From positions 930,001-994,000 of the forward strand of contig JAYKKR010000009.1 of assembly GCA_036971615.1 (NCBI GenBank): a stretch of DNA of 64,000 bases, given 5' to 3'. Under the pieces are notes generated by a model. That model saw nothing but the letters and a program-made list of their open reading frames with translations. It ran no database searches and was not told the DNA's origin. Positions 21,706 through 33,795 of the stretch are shown piece after piece. Numbering within the stretch: the first letter of the stretch is position 1; the number at the start of each line of letters is the position of its first letter. The translations under genes and the position numbers were made by a program. This DNA comes from Amyloporia xantha (Eukaryota > Basidiomycota > Agaricomycetes > Polyporales > Adustoporiaceae).

Positions 21706-23373
21706 TCTTAGGAAGATGTTTAAGTCGTATGTGGACACAAAATGGTGCTGCACTCACAGGACGGGCTCGGGCTGTATACAATGAGCAGGATGCTTAGTGC
21801 ACGTCCTGATCCCTGTGTGATTCTTTGTGGAGGGTTTTACCGCGGCTCTTCAGCTTATGCAAAGCTGTGATGGCTCGGATGAATTCGAACCACAGGGTCA
21901 TCGCATTCAACAATTAATAACGTGGGCAGCAGAGGCATATGTACTCAGGATGGGCCGAAACTTAGATGATACTCACGTTCTCCTTGATATGACAGATCTG
22001 CGAACACAATCGATGATTGCCACAGAACTGATATGAGGGAGAATCTCAGGGCTAGCAGTCTAGAGTAAGAAGGTTCTCATTAGTAAACGGATGCTAAAAG
22101 CACAGGAAGGAACTCGTCTGAGCGGCCCGTATACGCGACTGCCTGGTGATCGATCGAGTCCGATGCATTGTCGGCTCAGATATCTAATTTGCTTCGAAAA
22201 GAAAATGAAGTATGATCCTGCGTGCCTCTGTCGAATGTACGCGCGCATCATTTGTGATACCCGCCTGCTCGAGCGCAAAGAAATGCGACTCACTCAGGCT
22301 GTATGTCCCATATCAGATGGTGATGAAAAAAAGCACTGTTACGGAAAATCTCACGAGAGCTCCCCGTTGGCAGGCGTGCGACGTTCGAGCTTTATCGCAC
22401 AGCAGTGAATTGCTGAAAGTGACAGAGAAGGCCTGGAGGCACGGGCTGGATCATGATCTTTTGAAGGCCCGGCGACCGTGCGGAGACCCAGGACAATGTC
22501 CGTTACTGCTGCGATCCGGAGTCAATTGATACGAATCACGTTGCATTCAGAAGATGTACTTGAGGCTGCGGAAATTGTGCTTCGGTGAGCTCCAAGTCCG
22601 ACCAATATAGACTAGTATTTTTTATATTGGATCTAGCCCTTCAACGTCCAAGTTCTCGGAGCAAGATCGAAGTACGCGAAGAGTCCTGGATCATCTCATA
22701 TTCTTGTCTATGGCGTAGGTCGATCGATCGAGTTTGCCCTTCCATGGACTTCATCGACATTGGACCTGACGCGCCCGACAATAAATAATGCAGCATAAGC
22801 AGCGACGCGTCCAAAGGTAGATCTAGGGGCAAATATTAGCAAGACGGAGAGAAGAGCGGTGCAAAATCATCTTGCAGAATACGCACGGACTAGCTTGCTC
22901 AGCAGGTTTAATTTCCTCCCGATTCGACCAAAAATGCTATCCTCCATTGCGGCAGGCCAGAAAAAGTGTAGCACCCTCGAATAATCTTCCTTACCGAAGC
23001 TAACGCCAACGCCCGTTCAACAGCCACTCAGACGTCTCAAGAAACGTGCTACACTGTTTGACGAGAGCTCTGGTGCTTATTTTCCAACATTGCGACAAGC
23101 ACCCACCAAAAAGAGGTCCGTATATCCTCTGCTTTGCAGCACACAACTACTAGATCCTGCTGACTTGGAAGATCAGTCGGGCCTCGCCAAACTCATCCAT
23201 GCATTCAGTTGAAATGACAGTCGCGTACGTCAATCGACTGAGAATGAGATGTCGGTGTCTGCACACCTGCGCGTAAGTATGTGCGCCAGAAGTCAAAAAG
23301 CGTTAAACTAGGGCTTAAACATGTATCTGCTTGAAGACTGCTTCAAAGCGGCAATTACCATTTCGAGCTGATC
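21706..23373. other. 1.7-kb gene-poor stretch
   Basis: Only short ORFs with no motif or splice support. Composition is AT-richer than the flanking genes. No repeat shared with the rest of the window was found. Confidence 0.45.
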
Positions 23374-24602
23374 TCAACCAAGCAGATCAGATCCCGAAGT
23401 TCGCAGCGCTGTGACAGTCTCTTTGTGAAGATCCTCCATCACCTCCTGGGGGAAAAAGATATAGTGCACGTCATATAAACTGGGTCATATACGTACCGTC
23501 GTGCTTCGTATCTCGCTGACATCAGCTACGCCAACGCCGGCATATACCACAAGGCGGTCTTTCCGCCCGCTCGCGATATTTGCCTTCCTTTCAGCAATAT
23601 TTATATCGTGTTCGAAATCAGTTATGACCCCATTTTTGACGCAACGAGCCTCGATGCCCTCAGGCCACACGCCAGGTGGGAAAACGACATCATACGCAGG
23701 ACTGCGAGCGGTCGAGTCCGAGCCCGCTTGAACGAGGACCTCCTTCATTTCGTCCGAGAACATGCATTCGTGTGTGAAGAGAAGCCGAGTACCGAGAACG
23801 ACGGCGGATGCTCCCATGGTCAAGAACGAGGCGATTTGAGCACCCGTGGTGATTCCGCCTGCCGCAATGATGAGTGGTCCATCCTGGACCACCTCAAGGA
23901 CAGCCTGAAGGAATTCCTGGGTAGGAGGAGAATGCGTACTACCCCGTCCGCCTGCTTCAGCGCCTATCCTGCTATCAGAAATGCTGTGTGAAGAAAGCGG
24001 ATCGCCCAAATATACCTTGCACTACGATAACATCGACCTTCCACTCCTTGGAAGCCCTTATAGCTTCGTCGACAGTGTTGACGGTAAGGAATACGAAAGT
24101 TTTGTGATCCCGTGTGGCATCATGCGCCCGCACTTGGGCGACATACTTTCCGAGGTCCTGGCCGTAAGCAAACCAAATAGCTACAGGTTCTTTGTCGAGG
24201 ACAGTCGCAAGACGAGGGTCGCTGGTCGTATTGAACATGTCCAGGATCCAGCCGACGAACCCGAGTCCAACGAGGTGTCGTTTGTCGGGACCAGCTAATG
24301 CACGGGCCTCATCGATGGCCTCTGCTATCTTGTGTGCAGGTTCGTTGCCTGTAGTAAAGATTAGGAATGTGAAAACGCAGTAAAATCGCAACTTTTCGCC
24401 TCCTCACCTGCGCCGAGAAACCCTATACCTCCCGCTTTGATGACGGCAGCGACCAGTGCAGGCGTTGTAGCGTATGCCATGGGAGCCGACACAATCGCGC
24501 TCGTGATGCCTGTAATGATATGAGGCTCCTTGAGCAAGTCGGTACAGCAGATTTGGACTCACCGAATAATTTCGTGAACCTTGTGGAAATTGGGCTGGAC
24601 AT
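23374..24602 (-). CDS. Nitronate monooxygenase (2-nitropropane dioxygenase family)
   Basis: An FMN-dependent TIM-barrel enzyme that oxidises alkyl nitronates, such as propionate 3-nitronate, to detoxify nitro compounds. Exons are 24563-24602, 24408-24509, 24016-24348, 23497-23963 and 23374-23445. They sum to 1014 nt and 337 residues. Family marks in order: SAPMAYATTPALVAAVIKAGG, GFLGAG, a nucleotide-binding loop VDVIVVQGAEAGGRGST, the phosphate-binding GPLIIAAGGITTG and GASAVVLGTRLLFTHE, and a C-terminal helix ending LRTSGSDLLG. The acceptor giving QGAEAGGRG (23963) avoids in-frame stops that the alternatives would bring in. No lesion seen. The standard active-site histidine of class I enzymes was not located with confidence. 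Confidence 0.92.
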
Positions 24603-25485
24603 GTTGGTTTAGGATAGCGATGCTAAGTAGTAAGGAACAAAAAGAACAGGCTCATTGATGTACTGCTACGACTGTATGATATAGGTAGTCCAATGCGATG
24701 CACCTATAACAACAGGCGCTCAACGGTGTCTCTGATACCGATCCAAGCCTATCACAGGATGTCCAAGGCGCCTGTCCATAGTTTCTCAACACATCAAAGT
24801 GGACTATATACCTGAGACTGCCCGAGTCGGTCATTACGGCGACCCTGAAACTAATTAGAGTGGACTTGCATCAGTGATCTGACTCACACTTTCAGAAGTC
24901 ACCACGGTAGTTCTCTTCAGTCGCTGGCGACCCCTCGATAGGAGTGCTATCGTCATCGCTTTGAGCCTGAATATGCCCCCTTTGTGGCTCCGTTGAATGC
25001 TCATTATCTGAGAACTGAAGACGCCAACATGGCCAGAATGCACCTTGTTGACTTCGATTAGCCAGGGAGATTCTCAACAAATATAAGTGGACTTATTGTT
25101 CCCCTTTGCTATCAGGCCTTAGGTCGCTGTAATGGGAATAGATATTGGAGGCACTGGACGAACAATAGTGGAATTACTGTTCCCGCTCTGTAATCAATGT
25201 TGTCTAGCTGTAGGGGAGAGATAAGACGCATACCAGACTGTACTGAATCTGAGAACAGCCAGAATTATGCAAGGAGAAAGCTCTATTAAGCACGACTTTT
25301 TGCAAATGAAGATACAGTGTTGCGTCGGTGAGGCCTGAATTCTGATAATCCGGAAATGCTATCTAACGCTTACGGTGGAAGCGACTGGAAATTAGAAACC
25401 ATATTTGGGTGCACAGCAAGGAGCCTATTCGATAACATAATAAGGAGGAGTATCACACTGTCGAGCAAGTTGTGCGCACCAGACA
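24603..25485. other. Intergenic, no gene seen
   Basis: Short ORFs only. A phrase of the form GTGGA(A/C)TTA(C/T)TGTTCCC occurs twice (near 25090 and 25170), a minor direct repeat about 80 bp apart. Confidence 0.4.
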
Positions 25486-25884
25486 TCATAAATCAACTCC
25501 CTGCAGCCTCGAGCCCACCACAGCGTAACCTCGCGATGCTTTTCGCTCCTGCCTCTGCTCCGTCTTGGACCGCACCGCTGATTCTGGGACGTTTTCCACC
25601 TGGACCAACTCCTTCACTCGAAGGATCTTTCCTGCAATGTCGGGAGAGTGTCGGTGGTACACGGTCTGCATGCGTCGATGGATCCCAAGGGCAACGAGAG
25701 TGCCTTTGATTCTGGTGGGTAGTGATATGGCGGAACGGCGTAGAGTGATGCGGAAATAAGTGTTAGGCTCGGCTTGCGCTGGATGCGACTGTGAGGACGT
25801 AGCAGCCGTGGCAAAGGAGCGAGTAGACGACCATGTGGATTGGATACTACTCGAACTTGCTCGCAGTACTTTCGTCGACAACAT
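25486..25884 (-). CDS. Mitochondrial ribosomal protein uL30m
   Basis: A structural protein of the large mitochondrial ribosomal subunit (L30 family). Single exon, 132 residues from MLSTKVLRASSSS. The first 40 or so residues are Ser/Ala/Arg-rich with no acidic residues, as expected of a mitochondrial targeting sequence. The L30 fold follows: YFRITLRRSAISLPTRIKGTLVALGIHRRMQTVYHRHSPDIAGKI then RVKELVQVENV. The C-terminal extension is basic and is of the kind seen in fungal mitoribosomal proteins. A further in-frame ATG upstream would add MYFTIPVSIL, but the Ser/Arg-rich start at 25884 looks more like a presequence. It is transcribed divergently from the DPB11-like gene. Confidence 0.88.
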   Translation of the reverse strand: MLSTKVLRASSSSIQSTWSSTRSFATAATSSQSHPAQAEPNTYFRITLRRSAISLPTRIKGTLVALGIHRRMQTVYHRHSPDIAGKILRVKELVQVENVPESAVRSKTEQRQERKASRGYAVVGSRLQGVDL

Positions 25885-26246
25885 GGTGAGTATCGACACC
25901 GGGATAGTGAAGTACACCGACTCGAGCAGTGAGCTTGAGCTTGAGCGCTTATTAAAGAGCGCGTGACTTGCACGACAGAGCCGGCCCTAAATATTGCTCA
26001 ACGCGACCTTGTCACAATTGTCACGGTCGCGTCTGGTCATGGTCACGTTCGTGTCCGGTGGAGATTCCACTGTCTCGAAACGACCAAACCGCGACGATCT
26101 GCCTACGACTTCTCCTCAGGGAACGCACTGTTCTAACTCTTTGATCTTATTGCGATACCTTATCTTTGCTTGTATAATACCCTGGCTTAAGACCGACGCG
26201 ACTTCCGCCTATTTGCACGACAGCCACACTGGAGTAGGACGTATAC
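25885..26246. promoter_or_regulatory. Bidirectional promoter between uL30m and DPB11-like genes, with GTCAC motifs
   Basis: These 362 bp separate two divergent start codons. GTCAC occurs at 26011, 26020 and 26042 on the plus strand. The same word is clustered in the other divergent promoter at 40.5 kb. Factor unknown. Confidence 0.4.
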
Positions 26247-29200
26247 ATGTCGCACCGACGCTCGAACAAATCTGCTAAGGTACGTATCACTCGGCGTTTC
26301 ATTCTCGAGCTTACATTCATGTTCTGACCGAAGTATTCCTCACTTAGGTTCCAAACGTCAAACTCCGTCCCGTTCAACCTGCCGAACGTTCGTCCAAGTC
26401 AGAGAGTCGCAGAGGAAATGGTCTTCAGAATATATGGACACACGAGTCGAGTGCTGAATCTGAGCCGGACGCAAGCTTTGTGGACTTGTGTCCGAGACCA
26501 TTTAAGGGTGTTGTGATATGTGCGACCGGTGTTAGCGATAAAGTGAGTGTGTATTCTGTCTGGATCTGGGTTAGTCTATATCATTCCATGCCTTGGGTAT
26601 GGTGTGGAGGGATACGTGGTGATCCCCTGGGCTCTTTCGACAGCCACTGGTTGATCAGAGCTCTGACCTGGCTCTGGCCCACATATAGGACTTCCGCCAA
26701 GGGCGTGGATTCTTGCCAATGTATTGGCTCAGACTGGTAGCCATAGTCGTTCTCAAACGTAAAATGAATTGCCATGCCGGCATATCTACCTGGTATCGAT
26801 AGTATCCAGCAATCTTGGATCACCTTTGCAAGACGAAAGATCTTACGTTTTCAGGCTCTGGTATATCTACTGCATGACTGCATTTGGGCTTGGTTACTTA
26901 TAAAATGCAAGCTTTTCATGCTTGAGCTAGGAGCACCAGGCAGTCCAGCGAGCGTCATGCTATCGACATGTGCTATTTCATTTTCCTGCCCGTTTTTAGA
27001 GGGTCGAAATCTTTCGCCTAATGACAAGCCAGAATCTTTTGCTTGATGGAATTAGCTCCTTTTTCGTCTGTACTGACGATGAACGGACACTTGTCATGCA
27101 TCAGATGGCATTATTCAAACAAGCAATGGAGCTTGGTGCAACGTCCCACCCTGACCTTACGGACAGGATTACTCACCTCATCGCACTGGAACCTGGCAGC
27201 GCCAAATATCGAGTACGTATACTGCTTTTCTTCTGCTTTCAGAATTGGGTGGCCTGACGTTTTGTCCAAGTGTGCCCTCGAAAACAATATCCCCATCATG
27301 CACCCATCCTGGATCACCGACAGTCATGAAACATGGCTGAAAGGAGACGACGTCGATCTGCGACAGGTGTGTCAGTGTCTTATTTCTAATTTGTACTGTT
27401 AACTAAACCTAACTCTTCCAATGCATCTAGAGCATCGAAACGCACCGTTTACCTATCTTCACGGGCGTCATCCTGACCCTCTCAGGCATGGATGATATTG
27501 CACGGCGCACTGAGGTCAATCGACTTCTCACTCAACACGGCGGCATATACGTGAAGAGCCTTGAGCGCCCTGTGAAGGTGACGCACCTGCTATGTGCGAG
27601 TCAGAATGAGGTCGTCACGGAGAAGATGCAATACGCACAGAAGTTCAATCAAAGGGGTGAGGCGGATATCAAGATTGTGTGGGAAGAATGGTTCTGGGAT
27701 TCGTTGGACTTTGGAGGTAGATTTGATGAGGAGGGGTACAAGGTGTCGAACCCGCCGCCACAACGTAGAACATTGCCTGAAAGTGAGTAGATTTTCTCTC
27801 CTCTGCTGGCAGACATTAAACGACAATGACTAGCGGCATCCTCTCCTCCCCGTTCCTCGTCCCCCCCGGACGGCAGTGTCTCCCACCGTTCTCACGATCG
27901 ACTTGGACAGACCGACTTGCTTGCTGCTGCCGCGCACGACGAAGAGGAAGTGGCATCCGTGCGACGCGTTCCCGCTGAGATGCTCCAAATTTGGAGCAGC
28001 CTCCTGAAGCCACGAGGATTTGAGGTCATGAATGGCAGGCTGGTCCGAAGTCCGTCTAAATCCCAGACCGCCAGCGAGAGTAAAGATGAGCAACAGAGGA
28101 TCGCCCATCGCGAGCCATCGCCGTCGAGAAGCAAGAGTGCGCGAATTGCGGAGAGCAAGCTCGATAGTGCTGGGAACCATACCATTGTTCCGACGAGCGC
28201 GCTATCGACATTTCGCAGGACGAATTCGTTTGCGCCTGTCGGGAAAGAGGCAGGGCCATCCCGCCAGCCGTTTCGGCGTGCTCCCCCTGTGGGGCCGTCT
28301 TCGTCTTTCCTTGCACATCCTTTTACTGGAAATCGGACGGTGAAGCGCGATGGTGTAGGTAATCCTGTTGCATCATCTTCCTCATCGGGGAAGGAGACGG
28401 CATCGGACTCAAGTAAATTGTCAACTTTGTTTGTGAATATGAAGTTCCGTGCGTTGGGAGAAGCGAGGGGACCGAATGTGAAGGCGGCCCTCGAGGAGTG
28501 TGGTGGACGATTAATATCGGACGAGGCCGATGATGAGGTCGACTTCGTTATAGTGCGGCTAGTTAGGTAAGAATTTGTCTCTGCTGCCTCGACGTTTACT
28601 TGAAGGAATTTATTCTTTTTGATAGCGGGAGCAGCTTCTATCAAGAAGAGGTAGAAGAGGAAGAGAGGGCAAAGTACAGGACAGAGTGCTGGTTGGAACG
28701 ATGTATATTTGAAGAAAGAATATGTTCACCCGACGAACATATTGCATTCAGGCCATTGAGTATCGCGATACCTGTCCCTGGTGAGCTGAATATTACAGTC
28801 CTTTCGTTCTACGATATTAACCTTTTACCTCAGGTGCAGAGCTTATCAACCTTAGTCACTCCGGGTTGGACCAGTCAGAGGCGTGTTGGGTGCACAGACT
28901 CGCTCGGGCTATAGGTGAGTCATCCTGGTACGTATATAACATAGCGTTATCCTTAACACGACCATTTCATGCAGGTGCAAACATAGCGCCTAATTTCTCT
29001 CGCCGGTCAACGCATTTGCTATGTCCATCAGGGATTGGGGCGAAGGCAGAGAAAGCTCGAGAGTGGGGAGTTCCAGTTGTGGACATGACATGGCTGGCAG
29101 ACATCGCAACACGCGGGGAGATTTCGCCCCTCGCAACTGATGGGAATCCTGAACATTCGCCTGCTGAACCCGTTCCAATGGAGGTTGAGACAGAGTCGGT

Positions 29201-30198
29201 GACGGAGGCGGACATTCCTAGATTTGACCGTAAAGGCAAGGGGAAAGAGAAGGCATCGGAATCGACTATGGCGGATATCACGAATGGTACGACCCTTTCA
29301 CCCTGTGTGATTTTCTGCTACCTGCTAATGCAGACCAGGTATGGTTGTCGGTGGTCAACCCGTACCTGCTTACAGAGGGCAAGATGCTGGACTATGCCCT
29401 CAGACACAGGACAATGCAGTATTTGGACAACCAAACCAACTACTATGCGGTATTTCTGACGGACAGTTATCGCCTGCGACACCCCCTCCATTGAGTAGAT
29501 CAACGAGTCTAGGCCAGTCGTCCAGTGATAATTCAGTGCCTCCCTTCGGACGTGTCCTGGTGGAGGACAGTCGTGCCCCCTCGCTAGCCGCAATCGATCG
29601 GAATGGCATTGAAGATCGGGTCCCCTCATCCGAATCTCCGTCTCCCATGAAGCTTCCTGAGAAAACGAGTGTCGGTAGCACGCCGCCTTCACCAGCAAAG
29701 ATCCCCAAGGAGGCGACGAAGGTACTTCAAGAGAGCATCACCTCACTATTGGGTAAACGTCCATCAACCGAGGATGAAGGCACTTGCAAAGGGCAACCAA
29801 GTCGATTAGGCAAGCGGGCGAGACCACCGTCGAGAGCGAAGGTACATATCACAGTTACCGAGCTTGTACAATAGCTGAGTTTCATATAATCACAGTCTTT
29901 ACAGGAGATTCCTAAGCCGGCTGACCCTGAAGTCCAGCCTGTTCCTGTGCAACCGGATGGCTTTGACCCCAACGTATTGGGCGGAGATGAACTGGATTTG
30001 CTATCTAACGATCATTTAGGAAACAAGAGTGTACGGGTGACTTACGAGGATCCGGGACAGTGTGCGGAAAAGAAGAAGCTGATGAAACTACTCGCAAGCC
30101 AAACACGCGAGGTCTGGGAAGATAACTCACCTGAGGCCAATAGCGTTAAGAAAGGGAAGGCGCCTAAGAGGAGGAGTGCGCGGGTTGCTGGATTTTAG
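26247..30198 (+). CDS. DPB11/Rad4/TopBP1-like multi-BRCT replication and checkpoint protein
   Basis: A nuclear scaffold for replication initiation (binding phosphorylated Sld2/Sld3) and for the DNA-damage checkpoint. Seen: start MSHRRSNKSAK; BRCT 1 (PFKGVVICATGVSDK...MELGATSHPDLTDRITHLI); BRCT 2 (LPIFTGVILTLSGMDDIARR...THLLCASQNE...VWEEWFWDSLD); a Ser-rich linker; BRCT 3 (LFVNMKFRALGEARGPNVKAA...GGRLISDEADDEVDFVIV) with WLERCIFEERICSPDEHI; BRCT 4 (SRRSTHLLCPSGIGAKAEKAREWGVPVVDMTWL); and a disordered, basic tail with GKRPSTEDEG and VRVTYEDPGQ. That domain order is the family's. Most introns are 50-70 nt, but one inside BRCT 1 is 562 nt. No stop or frameshift was found in the exons. Confidence 0.9.
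26543..27104 (+). other. Oversized intron within BRCT 1 of the DPB11-like gene
   Basis: The exon ends GVSDK at 26542 (donor GTGAGT) and resumes MALFKQAMELG at 27105 (acceptor CATCAG). At 562 nt it is about ten times the usual intron here. It holds an antisense ORF at 26581-26823 (80 codons, with EVLYVGQSQVRALINQWL), whose product I do not recognise. This may be a relic of an inserted gene fragment or element. Terminal repeats were not found by eye. Confidence 0.6.
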
Positions 30199-30844
30199 GC
30201 ATACATCTTGCATCGTATATCTATGGACATGGGCCTGTACCTTTACCATCCGGAGTGTCTTTAGAAGAATTAATTGACAACAGAGAGGACCACGTCTGAG
30301 CAGCAGCTCATCCTGTGACTGTAGCAGAACAACATGCTGCGCTGACAGTCAGGAAAGGGTGGTCCCTTGTGTTCGATTACGTCCATAATTATCACTCTGT
30401 GCAGGTAGTAAGTCCTTCAATCCAGATCCTAACCCGTTTCTCTCGGCTGCCATGAGATCCGGTTACTCCCATATGCTACTTACTCTCGAGAATGTTAGAT
30501 CAAAGTAATCGACCAATCGACCACCCGGGCCTTATTCGATACTTGTCATCTGCACAGCCGCACATGCCCCGGATGAGCTACTACCAGTCAAGCACCAACA
30601 TGACACAGGCAATGAATTTACTGCAGCCAAGTTTGTTCCCAGTCACACAGGCAATCGTCCAGCGAGACAATACGCAAACCAAACTATGATTTGAAATACA
30701 TTCGCGCTCGCAGTCACAAGAATATGCGTCTCTCAGACGCGAGGGGCGATAAAACGACGAGACCAAGAAATCATTGATCCATCACAAGACTATCTGTACA
30801 TTGTGGTCATAACTCAAAGCCGATACAGGACCTTCGTATAAATG
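30199..30844. other. Convergent 3' intergenic region
   Basis: This lies between the stop codons of the DPB11-like gene (plus) and the nuclease gene (minus). No supported gene. Confidence 0.5.
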
Positions 30845-33330
30845 TCAGCGACAACAACCGAAGACAAGGACGTTCCAAACAGACATACCATCTCCGTCTT
30901 CCTTCTCGCAGATCCACACCCTCGCGACACTCGGGTCGTGATCGCTCGCCTGCGCTCCTGCGCTCTGCGCCCACGTATTTATATGGACATGCTCGACTTC
31001 TCCACCACGAGCGGCGACCGCAGAGGACACGAAGATATGGTCGATCTCCTGCGCGTGCTGGTCATACACATACGTGTAACGCTCTGCAGGAGGCACGCCT
31101 GCGACCTCGTTGATGTCGGACAGCAGCCCCTTGAACGGCGCAAAGACACTGCGTGTCTGGACGAACTCGTTCATATCGCCACCCACGACGATACTCGCAT
31201 CGGCGTCGAGTGCAAGGAGCGATCTGACGAAAGTCTGAAAAAGAGGCGGATAAGTGCCCTCCGCTGGATGAGGGGTTGTGGTATTTACCGCGGTGACGTT
31301 CACTTGGGCAGTGCGTTGCTCGCTCTTCCCATTCACAGGCGGGCGGGCGTCACCCTGTGGCGACGAGCTGAAGCGTTTCGAATTATAGTGCACATTCACT
31401 GTGTAGAAACGGTCGCCAGATGGGGTCTGCCATGCTGCCGCTAGAGGCTTACGCGCTTCTTCCCAAGCGACGTTGGTAGGATCGACGCGCCCAGGATTGA
31501 GGCTGGAGGAGATCCCGCCGAGCTTAAGCTCAACTGACGGTAAGACCTAAGAGCTAGATGCGTACCTTATGCTCAGCTTGCCTTCATCGTCTAGTATAGC
31601 TTCTGTTGCTTGAGTTGCATTACCGATTGGCGATCCGGATACAAGCGACACCTTCTCAGGGCGGTATCTGCAAACATTCAGCGGTCAGCTCCATCGGCCC
31701 CAGGATTGCATACTGTTCCTTCGGCTCACAGGTATGCGACTCGGATGTTTGCACCGGGCTGCCCACCATCCATATTGTCCTCTGGAGATATATTGACGAA
31801 TTCGTATCGCACATTACCACTACTCGCTTTTACAACAGCATTTGTCAGTGCAGCGAGAGTTTTATTCGCCGACACGGTGCCATCGTCCTTTGTGGCTGAA
31901 TCGTCCTGAATTTCCTGCAGAAATACGATATCGGGTGCATTGAGATAGTTCACAATGTGTTCTGCAATGACGGGAAGATGATGCGAACGTGGACCCATGT
32001 TCTCAACCTGAAAACAGTGAGCCTTGTTAGCGCATCGCGGGAGCAAAAGTGATTGTGCGACTGACATTATAGTCTCCGATAGTTAAGTCGCATGGGTGAG
32101 TGCTAGAGACAAGCGGTGATGGAACTACCGCTGGCTCGGGCGCAGAGAGAATGCTCGGTGCCGTTAGGGGCAATATGGAGTAGCTTCCGTACTATAATTG
32201 ATGAATGGCCCAGACTGGCTTCCACTTTTCAATATAACATACCTGATAGGTCACAATGCCGGTGATATCGCTTAACGCCATCCCCATCGAGGTGCGTGGA
32301 TTCCTGGTATTGTCCAGCGGATGGCCGATCAAGATAGCTCCTGAATGCGCATCTGGCGCGGTGTTCGAGTCTACGGAAGCATACACAAAAAGGTCATCAC
32401 CGCGTCTATGGCCATGCTCACCGGCAAAAGTCAAAGTCAATCCGCCCCTCGAATTCTTTCCAACCATAGGGTAGTCTCCATGCACCCATACTGAGCCGAA
32501 TCTATCAGGAAAGTTCACTGCGATGGGCGACGGTACCGTAACCAGTTGCCCCTCAAGACTCTCCCAGAAGTCCAGACCGTATAAATCAGGCTGCAGAGTG
32601 GAATTAAGAGACTCAAGGAGGGTAACGTTATTCGGGACGGAGAGCCAGCCGTCAGGTCCAGCGTCGGCCGCAGAGAGTTGGCCAGTTGGTGGAATGCGAT
32701 CCTTTCCCAAGATTAGTGGTGATACAGCATTGTTGCGCGAAAGCACTTCGACATCATATGGTAAGTCAAGCTCGGTGAGGTACAGGTCGTTCGGGCTGTA
32801 ATTCGGGCGGTACTCCTTTACGCGTCCAGAGAGCGAGATCAGGTCGCCCACACCTAAAGACTTCGAGACAGAAGAGCCATAAATGCGCAATCCATTAGAG
32901 ACGCGTGGGTCTTCAGAGGGTTCTCCAAGAATCCACATGCCGTATTTGTCCTAAGAATTATCAATCGGTCGGCATATCTGAATCTTGAAAGCACCTCGAG
33001 GGTCACAGCAGATCCCTCACAAGAAAGTAGATAGAAATTGGACAAAGAATAGTTGCAAAACTCTGAGCATTAACGATGCCGAGGTCCTACAAACCCTATG
33101 TCCCACAAGCCTACGTGATGTCCCTGCTGGAATTCTCGAGGTGCATAAGGATTCACGACACCTACCTTTACAGTGACTATCCCAGTGACACCTTGCACTT
33201 TCTGTCCAGCCAGAGGAGATTGAAAGGACTTGCCCTGAATATCAGACACACTGATCGCCTTGCAGAAGACAACCAAACTGGCTAGTAATACACCCACTGT
33301 GCGGGCGAGGATGTGTCGCATGGTAGGCAA
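30845..33330 (-). CDS. Secreted endonuclease/exonuclease/phosphatase (EEP) family nuclease
   Basis: Resembles the large extracellular nucleases (ExeM/NucH-like), in which an N-terminal OB-like region precedes an EEP catalytic domain. The signal peptide is MPTMRHILARTVGVLLASLVVFCKA. Next is the OB-like part (SFQSPLAGQKVQGVTGIVTVK, then GMWILGEPSEDPRVSNGLRIYGS and SLSGRVKEYRP). The catalytic domain shows IGDYNVENMG, FLQEIQD (metal-binding Glu), NVHYNSK, VVGGDMNEF (the GDxN motif) and the terminal SDHDPSVARV (SDH motif). All the key residues are therefore present. The protein is secreted and probably scavenges nucleic acid. The last residues, after VWICEKEDGDG, are not conserved. The start may instead be nine bases further in, at 33321. 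Confidence 0.88.
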
Positions 33331-33795
33331 GTTGATACAGGCTCACCAGGCAGGGGGTCAACGCTCTCAAGGATACAAGCCTGGGGCCAGTGGCCCGGCA
33401 ACCAAGATGGACAATTGAAGGTTATTACGCGCTAGTCGCTGCACGCGCGAAGCACGTTTGGCGGCAACAAGCCTTAAAAAGTCCCCTTTGAAAACTGAGC
33501 AGAGAACGGTTAACGTTATGTGGGCAACAGGTAATACATTGAAGAGTGCAACTCTGTATTGTGCTTTCGGCAGAGGATGCCATCATATTCGTCCACTATA
33601 GTACGCGATGTTTTACCGGAACTTTGGACACATATGTTACAGAATGAGAACGTCTGTGAATGTCCGAAGTCATTGACACAACTTGAACCCTATGCTACTG
33701 CTACTCTACAGAATGTACATGGACCTACATACATATTGACAAGATACATACAACAGATTAATGTCGCAGAAGTGAATACAGAGATTGTTCAGAGT
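33331..33795. other. Intergenic, no gene seen
   Basis: Upstream region of the secreted nuclease gene and 3' flank of the ankyrin gene. Nothing specific was recognised. Confidence 0.45.
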
